DNA from: Micromussa lordhowensis
Lineage: Eukaryota > Cnidaria > Anthozoa > Scleractinia > Lobophylliidae
Assembly (NCBI GenBank): GCA_964020085.1
Contig: OZ026602.1
Location: forward strand, 31,822,977-31,886,976
Length of the DNA stretch: 64,000 nucleotides
Direction of reading: 5' to 3'
How positions within the stretch are numbered: the stretch's first letter is position 1; the number at the start of each line of letters is the position of its first letter. Position numbers and translations under genes: made by a program. Under the pieces are notes generated by a model that was not told the origin of the DNA, did not search any database, and saw nothing but the letters and a program-made list of their open reading frames with translations. Positions 1 to 7,287 of this stretch are shown here, one piece after another.

Positions 1-350
1 TTTATCTTAGAATCAAGCTTTTTGCTGGCGATTATAAGTCCTGAAGAAGCAATAGCGAAGCCTCCCCCGATACCGCCAAGCGGTATCGTAGCCGGAAGGT
101 CAACAATAGAAAGAGCAGAGCCAAAGCTTGCGCTTGAAAAGACAGCTGAAAGAACGCTTGATCCAGCCGCACTCAAGTTGACAACTTTCTTTGCACGTTT
201 ATATTTCTTCGCAACATTTCGATAGTGTTCGACTTCTTTGTTCAGATTAGACGCGATCTCATTAACTTTTTGCATCCTGAAGTCAGGAGGAATGATTTGA
301 GGATATATGTTTTCAGGAGGCGCAGATGGCAGAACATTCTCGGAAGGCAT
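1..350 (-). CDS. conserved Polinton hydrophobic protein (3' end off window)
   Basis: This minus-strand ORF starts with ATG at 350 and stays open to the window edge, giving 116 residues. Residues 1-25 are proline-rich. Residues 26-53 form a charged, probably helical stretch (NLNKEVEHYRNVAKKYKRAKK). Residues 54-110 are Gly/Ala/Ser-rich and hydrophobic, suggesting a membrane-active or membrane-inserted segment. I recall similar ORFs in invertebrate Polintons, but no function is established. It lies 15 bp downstream of the minor-capsid candidate on the same strand. A TATAAATA-type sequence just before the start could serve as its own promoter. A small plus-strand ORF at 22-225 is its antisense shadow. 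Confidence 0.6.
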   Translation of the reverse strand, partial: MPSENVLPSAPPENIYPQIIPPDFRMQKVNEIASNLNKEVEHYRNVAKKYKRAKKVVNLSAAGSSVLSAVFSSASFGSALSIVDLPATIPLGGIGGGFAIASSGLIIASKKLDSKI

Positions 351-365
351 TGTATAAATAGAAAT

Positions 366-1037
366 TTAATTCATTTCCAAAACAAATTCAAGAGGAAAGC
401 CGTTGAAATCAAACAGCTCACCGTTTTCATCTCTGACGCTGACAGTGATACTGTTTACATGTGAACTTGTCGAACAGTCACGTAAAGGTTGCTGCGGAGA
501 AGCTTCATAGCTTACTTTTTCGTAAGGCTTGCCTCTTACATCGAGTTTGGCCAAGAGGTCAGATCTTTTGTTGTTGAAAAAGTTTTGTTGTGCGTCGATC
601 AGATCGCAATGAATGAAGTATGACGTTGGATATCTGAGTTTTTTTACGTGTGTTGTGAGGCCTAGCACCCGATTAATGCCTAGCAAATTGGCCAAATCAC
701 GATCGAGGGTTATTTTCTTCGCCCCCGGATTTTTTATTTCAAGAACGCCCAAAGGCGCGTTCATTACTGTTTCTAATTGGCGATATTGATACTTTTCAAA
801 CAGGCCGTCTATTAATTTTGCCACAGCCTGCAAATTGTAATGTCCTGGAGGTATTTTTGAAATAGATAAAGAAGGATCTTTTTCATTGCCCAACGCTGCA
901 CTACCTTCTCTTTTCAAAGTATGCCATGAATTGTACAAACTGCACGAGATCAGTTTCATGAAATGAACTTGGGGGATGGGCTCGTCAAAGTAGATGGTCT
1001 CTCCGTTTTTCTGAGTGACAATTGTGAGAACAACCAT
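366..1037 (-). CDS. putative minor capsid (penton-like) protein
   Basis: The ORF encodes 223 residues from the ATG at 1037. A longer open frame extends upstream to 1268, but that part lies antisense inside the neighbouring gene, and the ATG at 1037 mirrors the divergent start at 1059. The protein has no transmembrane segment or catalytic motif and looks like an alternating beta-strand protein. Its C-terminal part, with NSITVSVRDENGELFDFNG and a final FVLEM strand, is typical of a conserved Polinton structural protein. I infer the single-jelly-roll (penton) role from that resemblance and from clustering with other virion-type genes. A fold prediction would decide it. Confidence 0.5.
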   Translation of the reverse strand: MVVLTIVTQKNGETIYFDEPIPQVHFMKLISCSLYNSWHTLKREGSAALGNEKDPSLSISKIPPGHYNLQAVAKLIDGLFEKYQYRQLETVMNAPLGVLEIKNPGAKKITLDRDLANLLGINRVLGLTTHVKKLRYPTSYFIHCDLIDAQQNFFNNKRSDLLAKLDVRGKPYEKVSYEASPQQPLRDCSTSSHVNSITVSVRDENGELFDFNGFPLEFVLEMN

Positions 1038-1061
1038 TTTATATTGGATAGATATAAAATG
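1035..1061. promoter_or_regulatory. divergent start region with 10-bp inverted repeat
   Basis: The two start codons at 1037 (minus) and 1059 (plus) are 21 bp apart. Each is the end of the same decamer, ATATAAAATG, arranged as an exact inverted repeat (CATTTTATAT, 7 bp, ATATAAAATG). There is no room for ordinary separate promoters. It may be a shared bidirectional initiator. Confidence 0.5.
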
Positions 1062-2684
1062 AAAGGCCAACAACCAACGCTTGCAAAAATAGACGCGTCG
1101 AAGAAAAGAGCGTGGGCAGAATTCACGGCACAGTTCCCAAACGCGGAAAAAAGCCAATTCTATGCTCAAGCATATTCTGATGATAAAGGTAACATCACAG
1201 GATCTGAAATTTTTCTTAAGGGAGGCCATAGCGTGTCCGGGTCGGACAGGAAATATTGGAGCCCGCAAATGAAGGCGGCGCTAGGTTTGGAAGGCGTGGA
1301 AGGTTTCCCATATCAACTGTCCCCGCTGAGAAAAAAAAGAGCCTTGCCAATCCCTGCAGTGCATTTCACTGAAGCAGCACCAAGCCTCAAGAAAATCTTC
1401 AACAACCCGATCAACATTTACGTGAGACCGGAATCTTTCTTTGTGGCGAAATTCAGGGAAATATTCCAACAAACAAGAATAAGGCACAACACCGCGGCGG
1501 AAGTGAAACGCTGGCTAGGAGGCCCAAATATGAGCTATTGGCCGCAGCAGCTCAACTTCTCGGTGTTTTGCGCAACGCAAGGCTGTGGAATTTCGAGAGA
1601 AATCTTTGACAATGGACTGAATCTTTCTCCGCAAGTGAGGGCCTTCTACAGATTTCACGTGTATTTCACAATCAGGAGAATTTTGTTCCAGATGGGAGGT
1701 ATCCAGAGCATAAGCGCCCTCCCCGGAGACCCAACATTCAATTTATCAGGCAATCATTACGACGTGGCCTCATACAAACGGATGTGCGCGGAGTTCGGGA
1801 TAGACCCAACAAGCGATTTCCGGTTCACAAGCAGAAAAAACCACGGCCTGGGCAACGTATATATCGGCGTGTCAGGACACGGGCCAATGAAAACAGGGGC
1901 TGAATATCCAGGAGGGTTTTACAAATTCGCCGATGAAGGAGGGAAAGCAAAAGATGGGAACTTGCTCGCTTTCATCGAGCTTGATGGCGTGGCATTCAGC
2001 CAGTACGACTGGTTTGTACCAAACAAAACATCAGGTTTAACACAAGCGGGGCTCGCGCGCATTAACCAGTCGATCGAGGCCTTCGTTTACTGCATATTGG
2101 GCGCACAAGTTAATGTTCGGAGCAGCATAATTGGGGCAGGCGGTAGAGCGAAAGAGGCGCAGACGGAGTTTTTGACTCTGATGGAAGACGCCATTAGGCA
2201 GCCGGATTTGGCGAAGAGCGTGCAAAGGTATCAGCTCGCGGTTGATGAAGCGAATGTCAGGCTGAATCTTGCAGTGTGCCCTGGAGCGTGGCTGATGCCG
2301 GCGTCAATGATCATCAACACGAAAAGCACGGTTGGATACAACAACAGACTGAAGCAGGCCGTCCCAGGAATGAAGCTAGGCGTGAACAATGACGTGAATT
2401 CAGGAACAAAAAAAGTGGGAATCCAAAACATGGAAGGGGGGCCGGCAAAAATCAACCCGCCAAACAGCCATCCCTCCAATCCGATCCACAAAGCCGCCAT
2501 GGCGGCGCAGAATCCAGCTTCCAAAACCGCAGATGAGGAAACCGCCATGGCAGCGCAGAAGCCAGCTTCCAAAACCGCAGATGAGGAAACCGTTTCAGAG
2601 CCGCAGCACGAGATAAACAAAACCGCCCTAATTATTGGCGGAGTCGCAGTCGCGGCATTGCTTTACGTTAATGCCGCTTTTTGA
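1059..2684 (+). CDS. conserved Polinton protein with C-terminal membrane anchor
   Basis: The protein has 541 residues from the ATG at 1059. An upstream ATG at 963 would add 32 residues, but they are antisense to the divergent gene. The central region (about residues 90-420), including SRKNHGLGNVYIGVSGHG and RINQSIEAFVYCILGAQVN, resembles a family I recall from invertebrate Polintons. It is followed by two near-identical 16-residue repeats (2496-2591) and a final hydrophobic segment ALIIGGVAVAALLY that looks like a tail anchor. A virion or virion-membrane role is plausible from context, but no function is known to me. The 3' end overlaps the convergent coiled-coil gene by 17 bp. Confidence 0.65.
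   Translation: MKGQQPTLAKIDASKKRAWAEFTAQFPNAEKSQFYAQAYSDDKGNITGSEIFLKGGHSVSGSDRKYWSPQMKAALGLEGVEGFPYQLSPLRKKRALPIPAVHFTEAAPSLKKIFNNPINIYVRPESFFVAKFREIFQQTRIRHNTAAEVKRWLGGPNMSYWPQQLNFSVFCATQGCGISREIFDNGLNLSPQVRAFYRFHVYFTIRRILFQMGGIQSISALPGDPTFNLSGNHYDVASYKRMCAEFGIDPTSDFRFTSRKNHGLGNVYIGVSGHGPMKTGAEYPGGFYKFADEGGKAKDGNLLAFIELDGVAFSQYDWFVPNKTSGLTQAGLARINQSIEAFVYCILGAQVNVRSSIIGAGGRAKEAQTEFLTLMEDAIRQPDLAKSVQRYQLAVDEANVRLNLAVCPGAWLMPASMIINTKSTVGYNNRLKQAVPGMKLGVNNDVNSGTKKVGIQNMEGGPAKINPPNSHPSNPIHKAAMAAQNPASKTADEETAMAAQKPASKTADEETVSEPQHEINKTALIIGGVAVAALLYVNAAF
2496..2591 (+). repeat. 48-bp tandem duplication inside CDS
   Basis: Two adjacent, nearly identical 48-bp units each encode a peptide of the form AMAAQ(N/K)PASKTADEET in the linker before the membrane anchor. 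The units differ at only a few bases, so the duplication is recent. Confidence 0.85.
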
Positions 2685-3639
2685 TGTATTTTTCAAAAAT
2701 GAAAACAACCGCCGCCAAAATCAGGAGCCAGGTATGCTCGGCGAGAAAGCCAATCGCCTGCCCCGCAGTTTTGAAAAGGAAGCTGATGACCGAGCCAATT
2801 AACCCAGGCAGAAGCGAGCCAATTTTGGCCCCAATGTCTTTTAGACCATTTCCAATTGCTTTGCCTGTGGCTTTCAGAGCTTTGGTGATTGACCCAACAA
2901 CAGCCCCGATAGTGACACCAGCGGCAATAAAGATGGCCGTCATGGTCACGCCATATTTTTTGAAGATCTCGCGTATCCTTTCTCGGAGAGGCATGCCAGC
3001 TTCTCTTTCCTCAATCTGAGTTCGCAAACGCGAGAGCTCCTCGTTTCTTTCTGCCACCCTCGCCTCTGCAGCTTCTCTTTCTGAAGGCGAAGTGTTGTCA
3101 TCTTGGATGGCTGCCTGGTCTTCTTTGTTTTGGCGCTTGAGCTCACTTTCTTGCTCTTTCAGTTCATCAACGGCCTTTGTGCTGTTCAGCCTTTCTATTA
3201 TTTCGTTTCTATCTTTTTCAATTTGGGCGAGCTTTGCCCTTTCTCTGTCGACCTTTGCTTGCGCTTTATCTTTGTTTTTTGCTTCTTTTTGAAGCGCGTT
3301 CAATAATTTTTTCTTATCCTTCAGATTTTCTTCATGATTTTTTTTCAGTTGCTTAAGCCTATTTAGTTGTGTTTCACTTTCAAGATTGCTGCCTTGTTCT
3401 TCTTGAATGGCTTCAATCTGGGCGTCGACTCTTTCGGTTAGCAACCCCAGATTTTGAATTTCTTGTGATACTTCATCTCTTTGTGCAGCAATGTTATCTG
3501 CCTCTTTTTGTTGCCTTTCAGCTTCCGCCAATCTTTGGCGTTGTTCTACGGCGGTATTGCGGTCTTGGGCAATTATTTCTTCAGAACTAGGGCCAAGTTT
3601 ATTTTTGAAGCTGTTTAAGAAACTTTTCGGCCATGACAT
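2668..3639 (-). CDS. long coiled-coil protein with C-terminal membrane segments
   Basis: The ORF encodes 323 residues. Residues 20-220 are dominated by Glu, Lys, Gln and Arg in heptad-like order and should form a long coiled coil. Residues 235-320 are hydrophobic and glycine-rich with two or three candidate membrane helices (TAIFIAAGVTIGAVVGS, LLPGLIGSVISFLF, TWLLILAAVVFIF), ending in KKRH. The organisation suggests a membrane-anchored rod, possibly at the virion envelope or internal membrane. That role is inferred. Similar ORFs occur in other Polintons as far as I recall. Its start codon nearly coincides with the plus-strand ATG at 3633. Confidence 0.65.
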   Translation of the reverse strand: MSWPKSFLNSFKNKLGPSSEEIIAQDRNTAVEQRQRLAEAERQQKEADNIAAQRDEVSQEIQNLGLLTERVDAQIEAIQEEQGSNLESETQLNRLKQLKKNHEENLKDKKKLLNALQKEAKNKDKAQAKVDRERAKLAQIEKDRNEIIERLNSTKAVDELKEQESELKRQNKEDQAAIQDDNTSPSEREAAEARVAERNEELSRLRTQIEEREAGMPLRERIREIFKKYGVTMTAIFIAAGVTIGAVVGSITKALKATGKAIGNGLKDIGAKIGSLLPGLIGSVISFLFKTAGQAIGFLAEHTWLLILAAVVFIFEKYIKKRH

Positions 3640-3689
3640 CTACAAAACATTCAGCGACCTTTTTCTTGCCCGGAGAACAGCGGGACAAC

Positions 3690-4562
3690 ATGGCGCCTGA
3701 GGGCATCCAGAGCGAAGATTTGTGCAAGATCCGCTCAAATTCTGGGGACAAAAAAACATCAGGCGTCGACGCCGAAAAAAAACTCAACGAAGTTTACGGC
3801 AACAAATATCGAATCAATCTGGACCACCAGATCTTGACAGACCACGGCGTTTTCTACCCCCAGGCGCTGTACAGCGACCTCGTATTTGAAGTGACCCTCG
3901 CACCAGCCAGCCAAGTGGTCAGAGGCTCGGACCCAACCAAGCTGAAATACAAGCTGAGGAACATCCAGCTTGAGTATGATATGATCCGAAGTGAGGGGCT
4001 TGCAAAAGAGGCAACCAGCATTTACACCAGCGGCGACCACGTGGCCCGTGATAAAGTGATCCCGATCGACAGAGGAACAGCAACGAGAATAAACGTCAAA
4101 GTCAACGCCCAAAGACGGTCATTGAAAGGGATCCTATTGCTGTTCATGGAGTCATACGCCGCGGGGGCAAGAGATTCGGAGAAATACATCTTCCCGGACA
4201 TCAAGAAAATCAGTGTCACGATAAACGGCTCGCCCAACATGATATACAACAACGGCATCGAAAGACGTGACATTTGGCGTGAAGTAAGCCGCTTCTTCAT
4301 GAAAGAAGAAGGAAAACCCCAGTTCATGAATCTTGAGAAGTTCTACACCGACGACAAGTTCGGGCTTCTGATCGATCTGCGCTCCATGGCCAGCCAAGAA
4401 ATGCATGGCAGCGGCACCCGCCTAGTGAACTCAACAGACGGCGTGCAGCTGGAAATCGAGAGAGACGCGAAGGGGTCAGGAACTGTGAACTGCCATGTTT
4501 TCTTGATCGCCGACTCCCAGTTCAACATAATGGAAAGACAGATGCTACCTTTGCAGCTTTGA
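3690..4562 (+). CDS. putative major capsid protein (jelly-roll type)
   Basis: The protein has 290 residues from the ATG at 3690 (context ACAACATGG). The frame is open from an ATG at 3633, but that codon overlaps the start of the divergent gene. Conserved stretches include DHGVFYPQALYSDLVFEVTL, RRSLKGILLLF, AAGARDSEKY and NCHVFLIADSQFNIM. The beta-rich pattern and placement directly before the packaging ATPase match Polinton capsid gene order. I infer that this is the double-jelly-roll major capsid protein. It is short for that fold, so a capsid relative is possible. The stop is 20 bp from the ATPase start. Confidence 0.55.
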   Translation: MAPEGIQSEDLCKIRSNSGDKKTSGVDAEKKLNEVYGNKYRINLDHQILTDHGVFYPQALYSDLVFEVTLAPASQVVRGSDPTKLKYKLRNIQLEYDMIRSEGLAKEATSIYTSGDHVARDKVIPIDRGTATRINVKVNAQRRSLKGILLLFMESYAAGARDSEKYIFPDIKKISVTINGSPNMIYNNGIERRDIWREVSRFFMKEEGKPQFMNLEKFYTDDKFGLLIDLRSMASQEMHGSGTRLVNSTDGVQLEIERDAKGSGTVNCHVFLIADSQFNIMERQMLPLQL

Positions 4563-4582
4563 ATTTATATGCAGTATTGAAA

Positions 4583-5179
4583 ATGGATCCTGGCAACATC
4601 CCCTTCAACGCGCTAATAGCCGGGCCGACCAACTCTGGCAAGACGCATTTTCTTGTGAAACAGCTCTGCGGCCCATTCCGCGGCAAGTTTGATTACATCG
4701 TGTTAATCTGCCCAACCTTCGCCCATAACAGAACGCTGTACCGGTTTGCGGAGAAAGATCCTTTTGTGTATATCATCATCTGCGAGCAACACCAAGTTGA
4801 AACCTGGCTGAAATTAGCCAGTTTTGCTTTCGAAGGCGACAACACTCTCATCATCCTTGATGACTGCGCCTCATCAAAAGATGTGAAAAATCGCACTGGG
4901 GAGCTTGTAAAACTCGCCTTTTCGGCTCGGCATGTCGGCATTAGCGTTTGGGTGATGGCCCAGCAGCTATCGAGCATCGCGAAGCCTTTCCGCGAGAACG
5001 TGGCGGCAATCGTCATTTTTTACACGCCATCGGCAAAAACCAGAAAGGCAATTTTCGAAGAATACGCGGGCGAGCTTTCTGTTGGCGAACTCAAGCAGAT
5101 GGTTTCAAGGCTGAAAGCGCGCAAATTTGGCCATTTGATTTTTTCACTGCGGCCCCCTTACCGAATTGAAGAAATGTAA
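4583..5179 (+). CDS. genome-packaging ATPase (FtsK/HerA superfamily, A32-like)
   Basis: The protein has 198 residues from the ATG at 4583 (AAAATGG). Upstream in-frame sequence to 4559 begins with TTG and overlaps the previous stop. A Walker A loop GPTNSGKT lies at residues 14-21 and Walker B LIILDD at about 89-94. Further downstream, SVWVMAQQLSSIAKPFRENV fits the sensor/arginine region of A32-type ATPases. In Polintons and related viruses this enzyme pumps DNA into preformed capsids. Length and motifs look complete. Its position after the capsid candidate supports the role. Confidence 0.85.
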   Translation: MDPGNIPFNALIAGPTNSGKTHFLVKQLCGPFRGKFDYIVLICPTFAHNRTLYRFAEKDPFVYIIICEQHQVETWLKLASFAFEGDNTLIILDDCASSKDVKNRTGELVKLAFSARHVGISVWVMAQQLSSIAKPFRENVAAIVIFYTPSAKTRKAIFEEYAGELSVGELKQMVSRLKARKFGHLIFSLRPPYRIEEM

Positions 5180-5188
5180 CATCAAGGT

Positions 5189-5476
5189 ATGATGGAGCAA
5201 CAATTCGAAAAAGCCGAACAAATCTTGAGCTGGCGAGAAATGAAACCTGGAGCAACGTACAAGTATCATGGAATCGAATGCCGCGGTAAAAACTCTAACG
5301 ACAAGCCGATAAGTGTCGTCACACTCGAGACGAAAGACGGCGTGAAAATGTATTACGCGCCACCTTCTTTGTACTGGGATCTCACCAGACGGGCAAAAAC
5401 TTCTTACATCAGGTATGAAGGTTTGCAAAATTCAACAAGTGGGTATCAATATCCCGTTTTCATGTTTGCAAATTGA
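5189..5476 (+). CDS. small conserved Polinton protein
   Basis: The ORF encodes 95 residues and starts at tandem ATGs (5189/5192), 9 bp after the ATPase stop. The sequence contains WREMKPGATYKYHGIECRG, KMYYAPPSLYWDLTRR and YIRYEGL. It has no signal peptide or membrane segment and looks like a small beta-rich domain. I recall similar small ORFs in cnidarian-type Polintons, but no function is established. DNA-binding or minor structural roles are equally possible. Confidence 0.6.
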   Translation: MMEQQFEKAEQILSWREMKPGATYKYHGIECRGKNSNDKPISVVTLETKDGVKMYYAPPSLYWDLTRRAKTSYIRYEGLQNSTSGYQYPVFMFAN

Positions 5477-5501
5477 AATGAAAAAAAAAATGAATTACAT
5501 A

Positions 5502-6035
5502 ATGGCTGAACAAAACGACCCCGAGTTGGCAGATGTCATGAAAATGCTTGAAGTCGAGCCTGCACAGCCCATCGAGGCTCCTGGCCCTGACATTCCAGCG
5601 CTCTGTGAGCAGCTTGCCATTCTGGTTTCCACAGGCAAATGTAAACAAGCAATAGGCACGCAGATGACACACGATGAGGTGAAGCGATTGTCAGACAAAG
5701 AGGTCATGAGGGCCCACAAAAGGTACGAGACCTACGTTGGCGCCAAGACCACAGAAACCCTCATTGACAGCTTTCTTTCATTCGCCACAAAAGCACTTGG
5801 CGTAGTGGTGCGGCTTAAAGATGCCGACGCTCTGCATGCCGAGCTAAAAAACGACTACATCATCACAAAAGAGCTGTCCTCACTGTCTGGTGGTCTTGCA
5901 TTGAGATGCGGCCGTATGCTCGCAGTTGCCAACGCGTTTCTGATCACGGCAAAACATGTTGATTTCAGCAATGCCGAGCAATCTTCAGTAACTGCTGTCA
6001 GCAATGCTGAGCAATCTTCAGTAACTGCTGAATAA
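5502..6035 (+). CDS. conserved Polinton protein, soluble, helical
   Basis: The protein has 177 residues from the ATG at 5502 (ATAATGG). In-frame ATGs at 5478 and 5490 are possible alternatives. The core HDEVKRLSDKEVMRAHKRYE, VGAKTTETLIDSFLSFATKA and LSGGLALRCGRMLAVANAFL is mostly alpha-helical with one moderately hydrophobic helix near the C-terminus. The last 22 residues are an 11-residue tandem duplication. It resembles a family recurrent in invertebrate Polintons, of unknown role, possibly virion-associated. Confidence 0.6.
   Translation: MAEQNDPELADVMKMLEVEPAQPIEAPGPDIPALCEQLAILVSTGKCKQAIGTQMTHDEVKRLSDKEVMRAHKRYETYVGAKTTETLIDSFLSFATKALGVVVRLKDADALHAELKNDYIITKELSSLSGGLALRCGRMLAVANAFLITAKHVDFSNAEQSSVTAVSNAEQSSVTAE
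5967..6032 (+). repeat. 33-bp tandem duplication at CDS 3' end
   Basis: Two 33-bp copies differ at only a few positions and encode SNAEQSSVTA(V/E) twice just before the stop. The in-frame duplication extends the C-terminus without disrupting the gene. Confidence 0.85.
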
Positions 6036-6077
6036 TTGGTGAACATTACTCGGTATTTTTTTTCCAGCAAATATACA

Positions 6078-6485
6078 ATGGCTGATTCTCAACAAGTCAC
6101 ATCACAAACACCCACCACAAAAACGAAAAACCCAAAACGGGTTGCAGCCGGCAAAGCAATCGCTGAAAAAACGAGACTTGCCCGCGAGGCGCAGAAAAAG
6201 GCTTTAGATGAAGCTAATGCAATCATTGCAAACAAAAAAGCCCCTGAGGCAACCCCTGAGGTAACCCCTGAGGTAACCCCTGAGGCAACACCTGAGGCAG
6301 CAGCAATTACAACAACACAATGGCTGAGTGGCATCAGCATTTTTCTTTCAATAGTGGGAATCTACTACAAACGAGAAGAGATAAAAGCGCTTTTCGCCAA
6401 AAAGCCGCCTCCAGTCGAGCCGACTCCAGTCGAGCCGACTCCAGTCGAGCCAAAAAAAGAAGGAAGAATTAGAAATATGGATTAA
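6078..6485 (+). CDS. small single-pass membrane protein with Pro repeats
   Basis: The protein has 135 residues from the ATG at 6078 (ACAATGG). The frame is open from a TTG at 6036, but ATG is preferred. A basic N-terminal half (KNPKRVAAGKAIAEKTRLAR) leads to a Thr-Pro-Glu repeat region (four TPEA/TPEV units). One transmembrane helix follows (WLSGISIFLSIVGIYY), then a tail with three (V)EPTPVEP-type repeats. The layout suggests a tail-anchored protein with spacer arms. I recognise it as a recurrent Polinton ORF but know no function. Confidence 0.6.
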   Translation: MADSQQVTSQTPTTKTKNPKRVAAGKAIAEKTRLAREAQKKALDEANAIIANKKAPEATPEVTPEVTPEATPEAAAITTTQWLSGISIFLSIVGIYYKREEIKALFAKKPPPVEPTPVEPTPVEPKKEGRIRNMD

Positions 6486-6498
6486 ATTTCATGAACAT

Positions 6499-6600
6499 AT
6501 GGTTCACATCAAAATTTCTGCTGTCATTTTAATAGGCTTGATTTGGTACGAATTCACCAAGGGGTGTTGTAAAACTGTCTGGCTAATCATTTCTAATTAA
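6499..6600 (+). CDS. 33-residue membrane peptide
   Basis: This short ORF begins at the ATG at 6499, 13 bp after the previous stop, and ends with TAA at 6598-6600. It encodes 33 residues: a hydrophobic helix (ISAVILIGLIWYEF) followed by GCCKTVWLII. It exactly fills the space between two conserved genes on the same strand, which is otherwise unusually long for this element. Expression is not shown. Confidence 0.45.
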   Translation: MVHIKISAVILIGLIWYEFTKGCCKTVWLIISN

Positions 6601-6621
6601 AAAAATATTTTTAATATAACC

Positions 6622-6843
6622 ATGTCTGACAACAAGCTTGTGAAAACAATCATGGAAACCGCAACTCTTACCGGCCTTGCCGCAGGCATTGGCTGGATTG
6701 CGAAAAAGGTCGTGAAAGAGAACTTCACCGCTGACCCTAGCAGCAACGTGATGAACTATGCCAAATTCACCGCTGTGATGGCTGGCAGCGTCGCGCTGAA
6801 ACAGTATCTCCAAGACCAGAAAATTCTTCCTGATGAAAAATAA
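6622..6843 (+). CDS. small conserved Polinton protein, hydrophobic
   Basis: The protein has 73 residues from the ATG at 6622. It contains a glycine-rich helix (TLTGLAAGIGWIAKKVVKENF), SSNVMNYAKF and a second hydrophobic stretch (VMAGSVALKQYLQ). Two short membrane-associated helices are plausible. It resembles a recurrent small Polinton ORF with no known function. It lies 21 bp after the membrane peptide and 12 bp before the next gene. Confidence 0.6.
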   Translation: MSDNKLVKTIMETATLTGLAAGIGWIAKKVVKENFTADPSSNVMNYAKFTAVMAGSVALKQYLQDQKILPDEK

Positions 6844-6855
6844 TCTTAACATAAA

Positions 6856-7284
6856 ATGGCCAGCATTGCGATGATGATTGGTGGCGCAGTTCTCAACGCG
6901 GCAGCTTTCACTGGCGGCAACTATCTCACCAAATTTTTGGCCGGCGACAATGGCAAAGCCGCGTTAGACGAGAAAACGCGGCATGACAAGGCCCTGGAGG
7001 CTTATCAGTCAGCAATGGCAAAATACTCACGCGAGCGAACACAGCTGCTCGACTGGATCAACACAAACGAAGAAATCAAAGAACATGCGCAGAAAAACTT
7101 CACAAACACCGATTACACGTTCAAGCTCTACAACCAGGCGCACCCCGACCAGAGACTGACTCTGCCCAAAGCACCGAATTTCTCGGACATGTACCAGCCA
7201 AGCGAGCTGCAGAAACAGGGTGAGCTTCTTTTTGTCGGCGGCGGCGCACTCGCGGTTGCATACGCGGCTTTTCGTTTCCTTTAA
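6856..7284 (+). CDS. conserved Polinton membrane protein with central coil
   Basis: The protein has 142 residues from the ATG at 6856 (ATAAAATGG). An N-terminal hydrophobic segment (MMIGGAVLNAAAFTGG) and a C-terminal one (LLFVGGGALAVAYAAFRFL) flank a charged helical middle with ERTQLLDWINTNEEIKEHA and NFTNTDYTFKLYNQAHPD. Two membrane contacts with a soluble middle suggest a membrane-spanning virion component, inferred only. The stop lies 3 bp before the integrase ATG. Confidence 0.6.
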   Translation: MASIAMMIGGAVLNAAAFTGGNYLTKFLAGDNGKAALDEKTRHDKALEAYQSAMAKYSRERTQLLDWINTNEEIKEHAQKNFTNTDYTFKLYNQAHPDQRLTLPKAPNFSDMYQPSELQKQGELLFVGGGALAVAYAAFRFL

Positions 7285-7287
7285 ATA

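Noticed and set aside
22..225. Small plus-strand ORF at the left edge
   Set aside because: It is antisense to the better-supported minus-strand Polinton ORF ending at the window edge.
963..1058. Upstream ATG extension of the 541-aa Polinton protein
   Set aside because: It lies antisense within the minor-capsid candidate, and the ATG at 1059 mirrors the divergent start in an inverted decamer.
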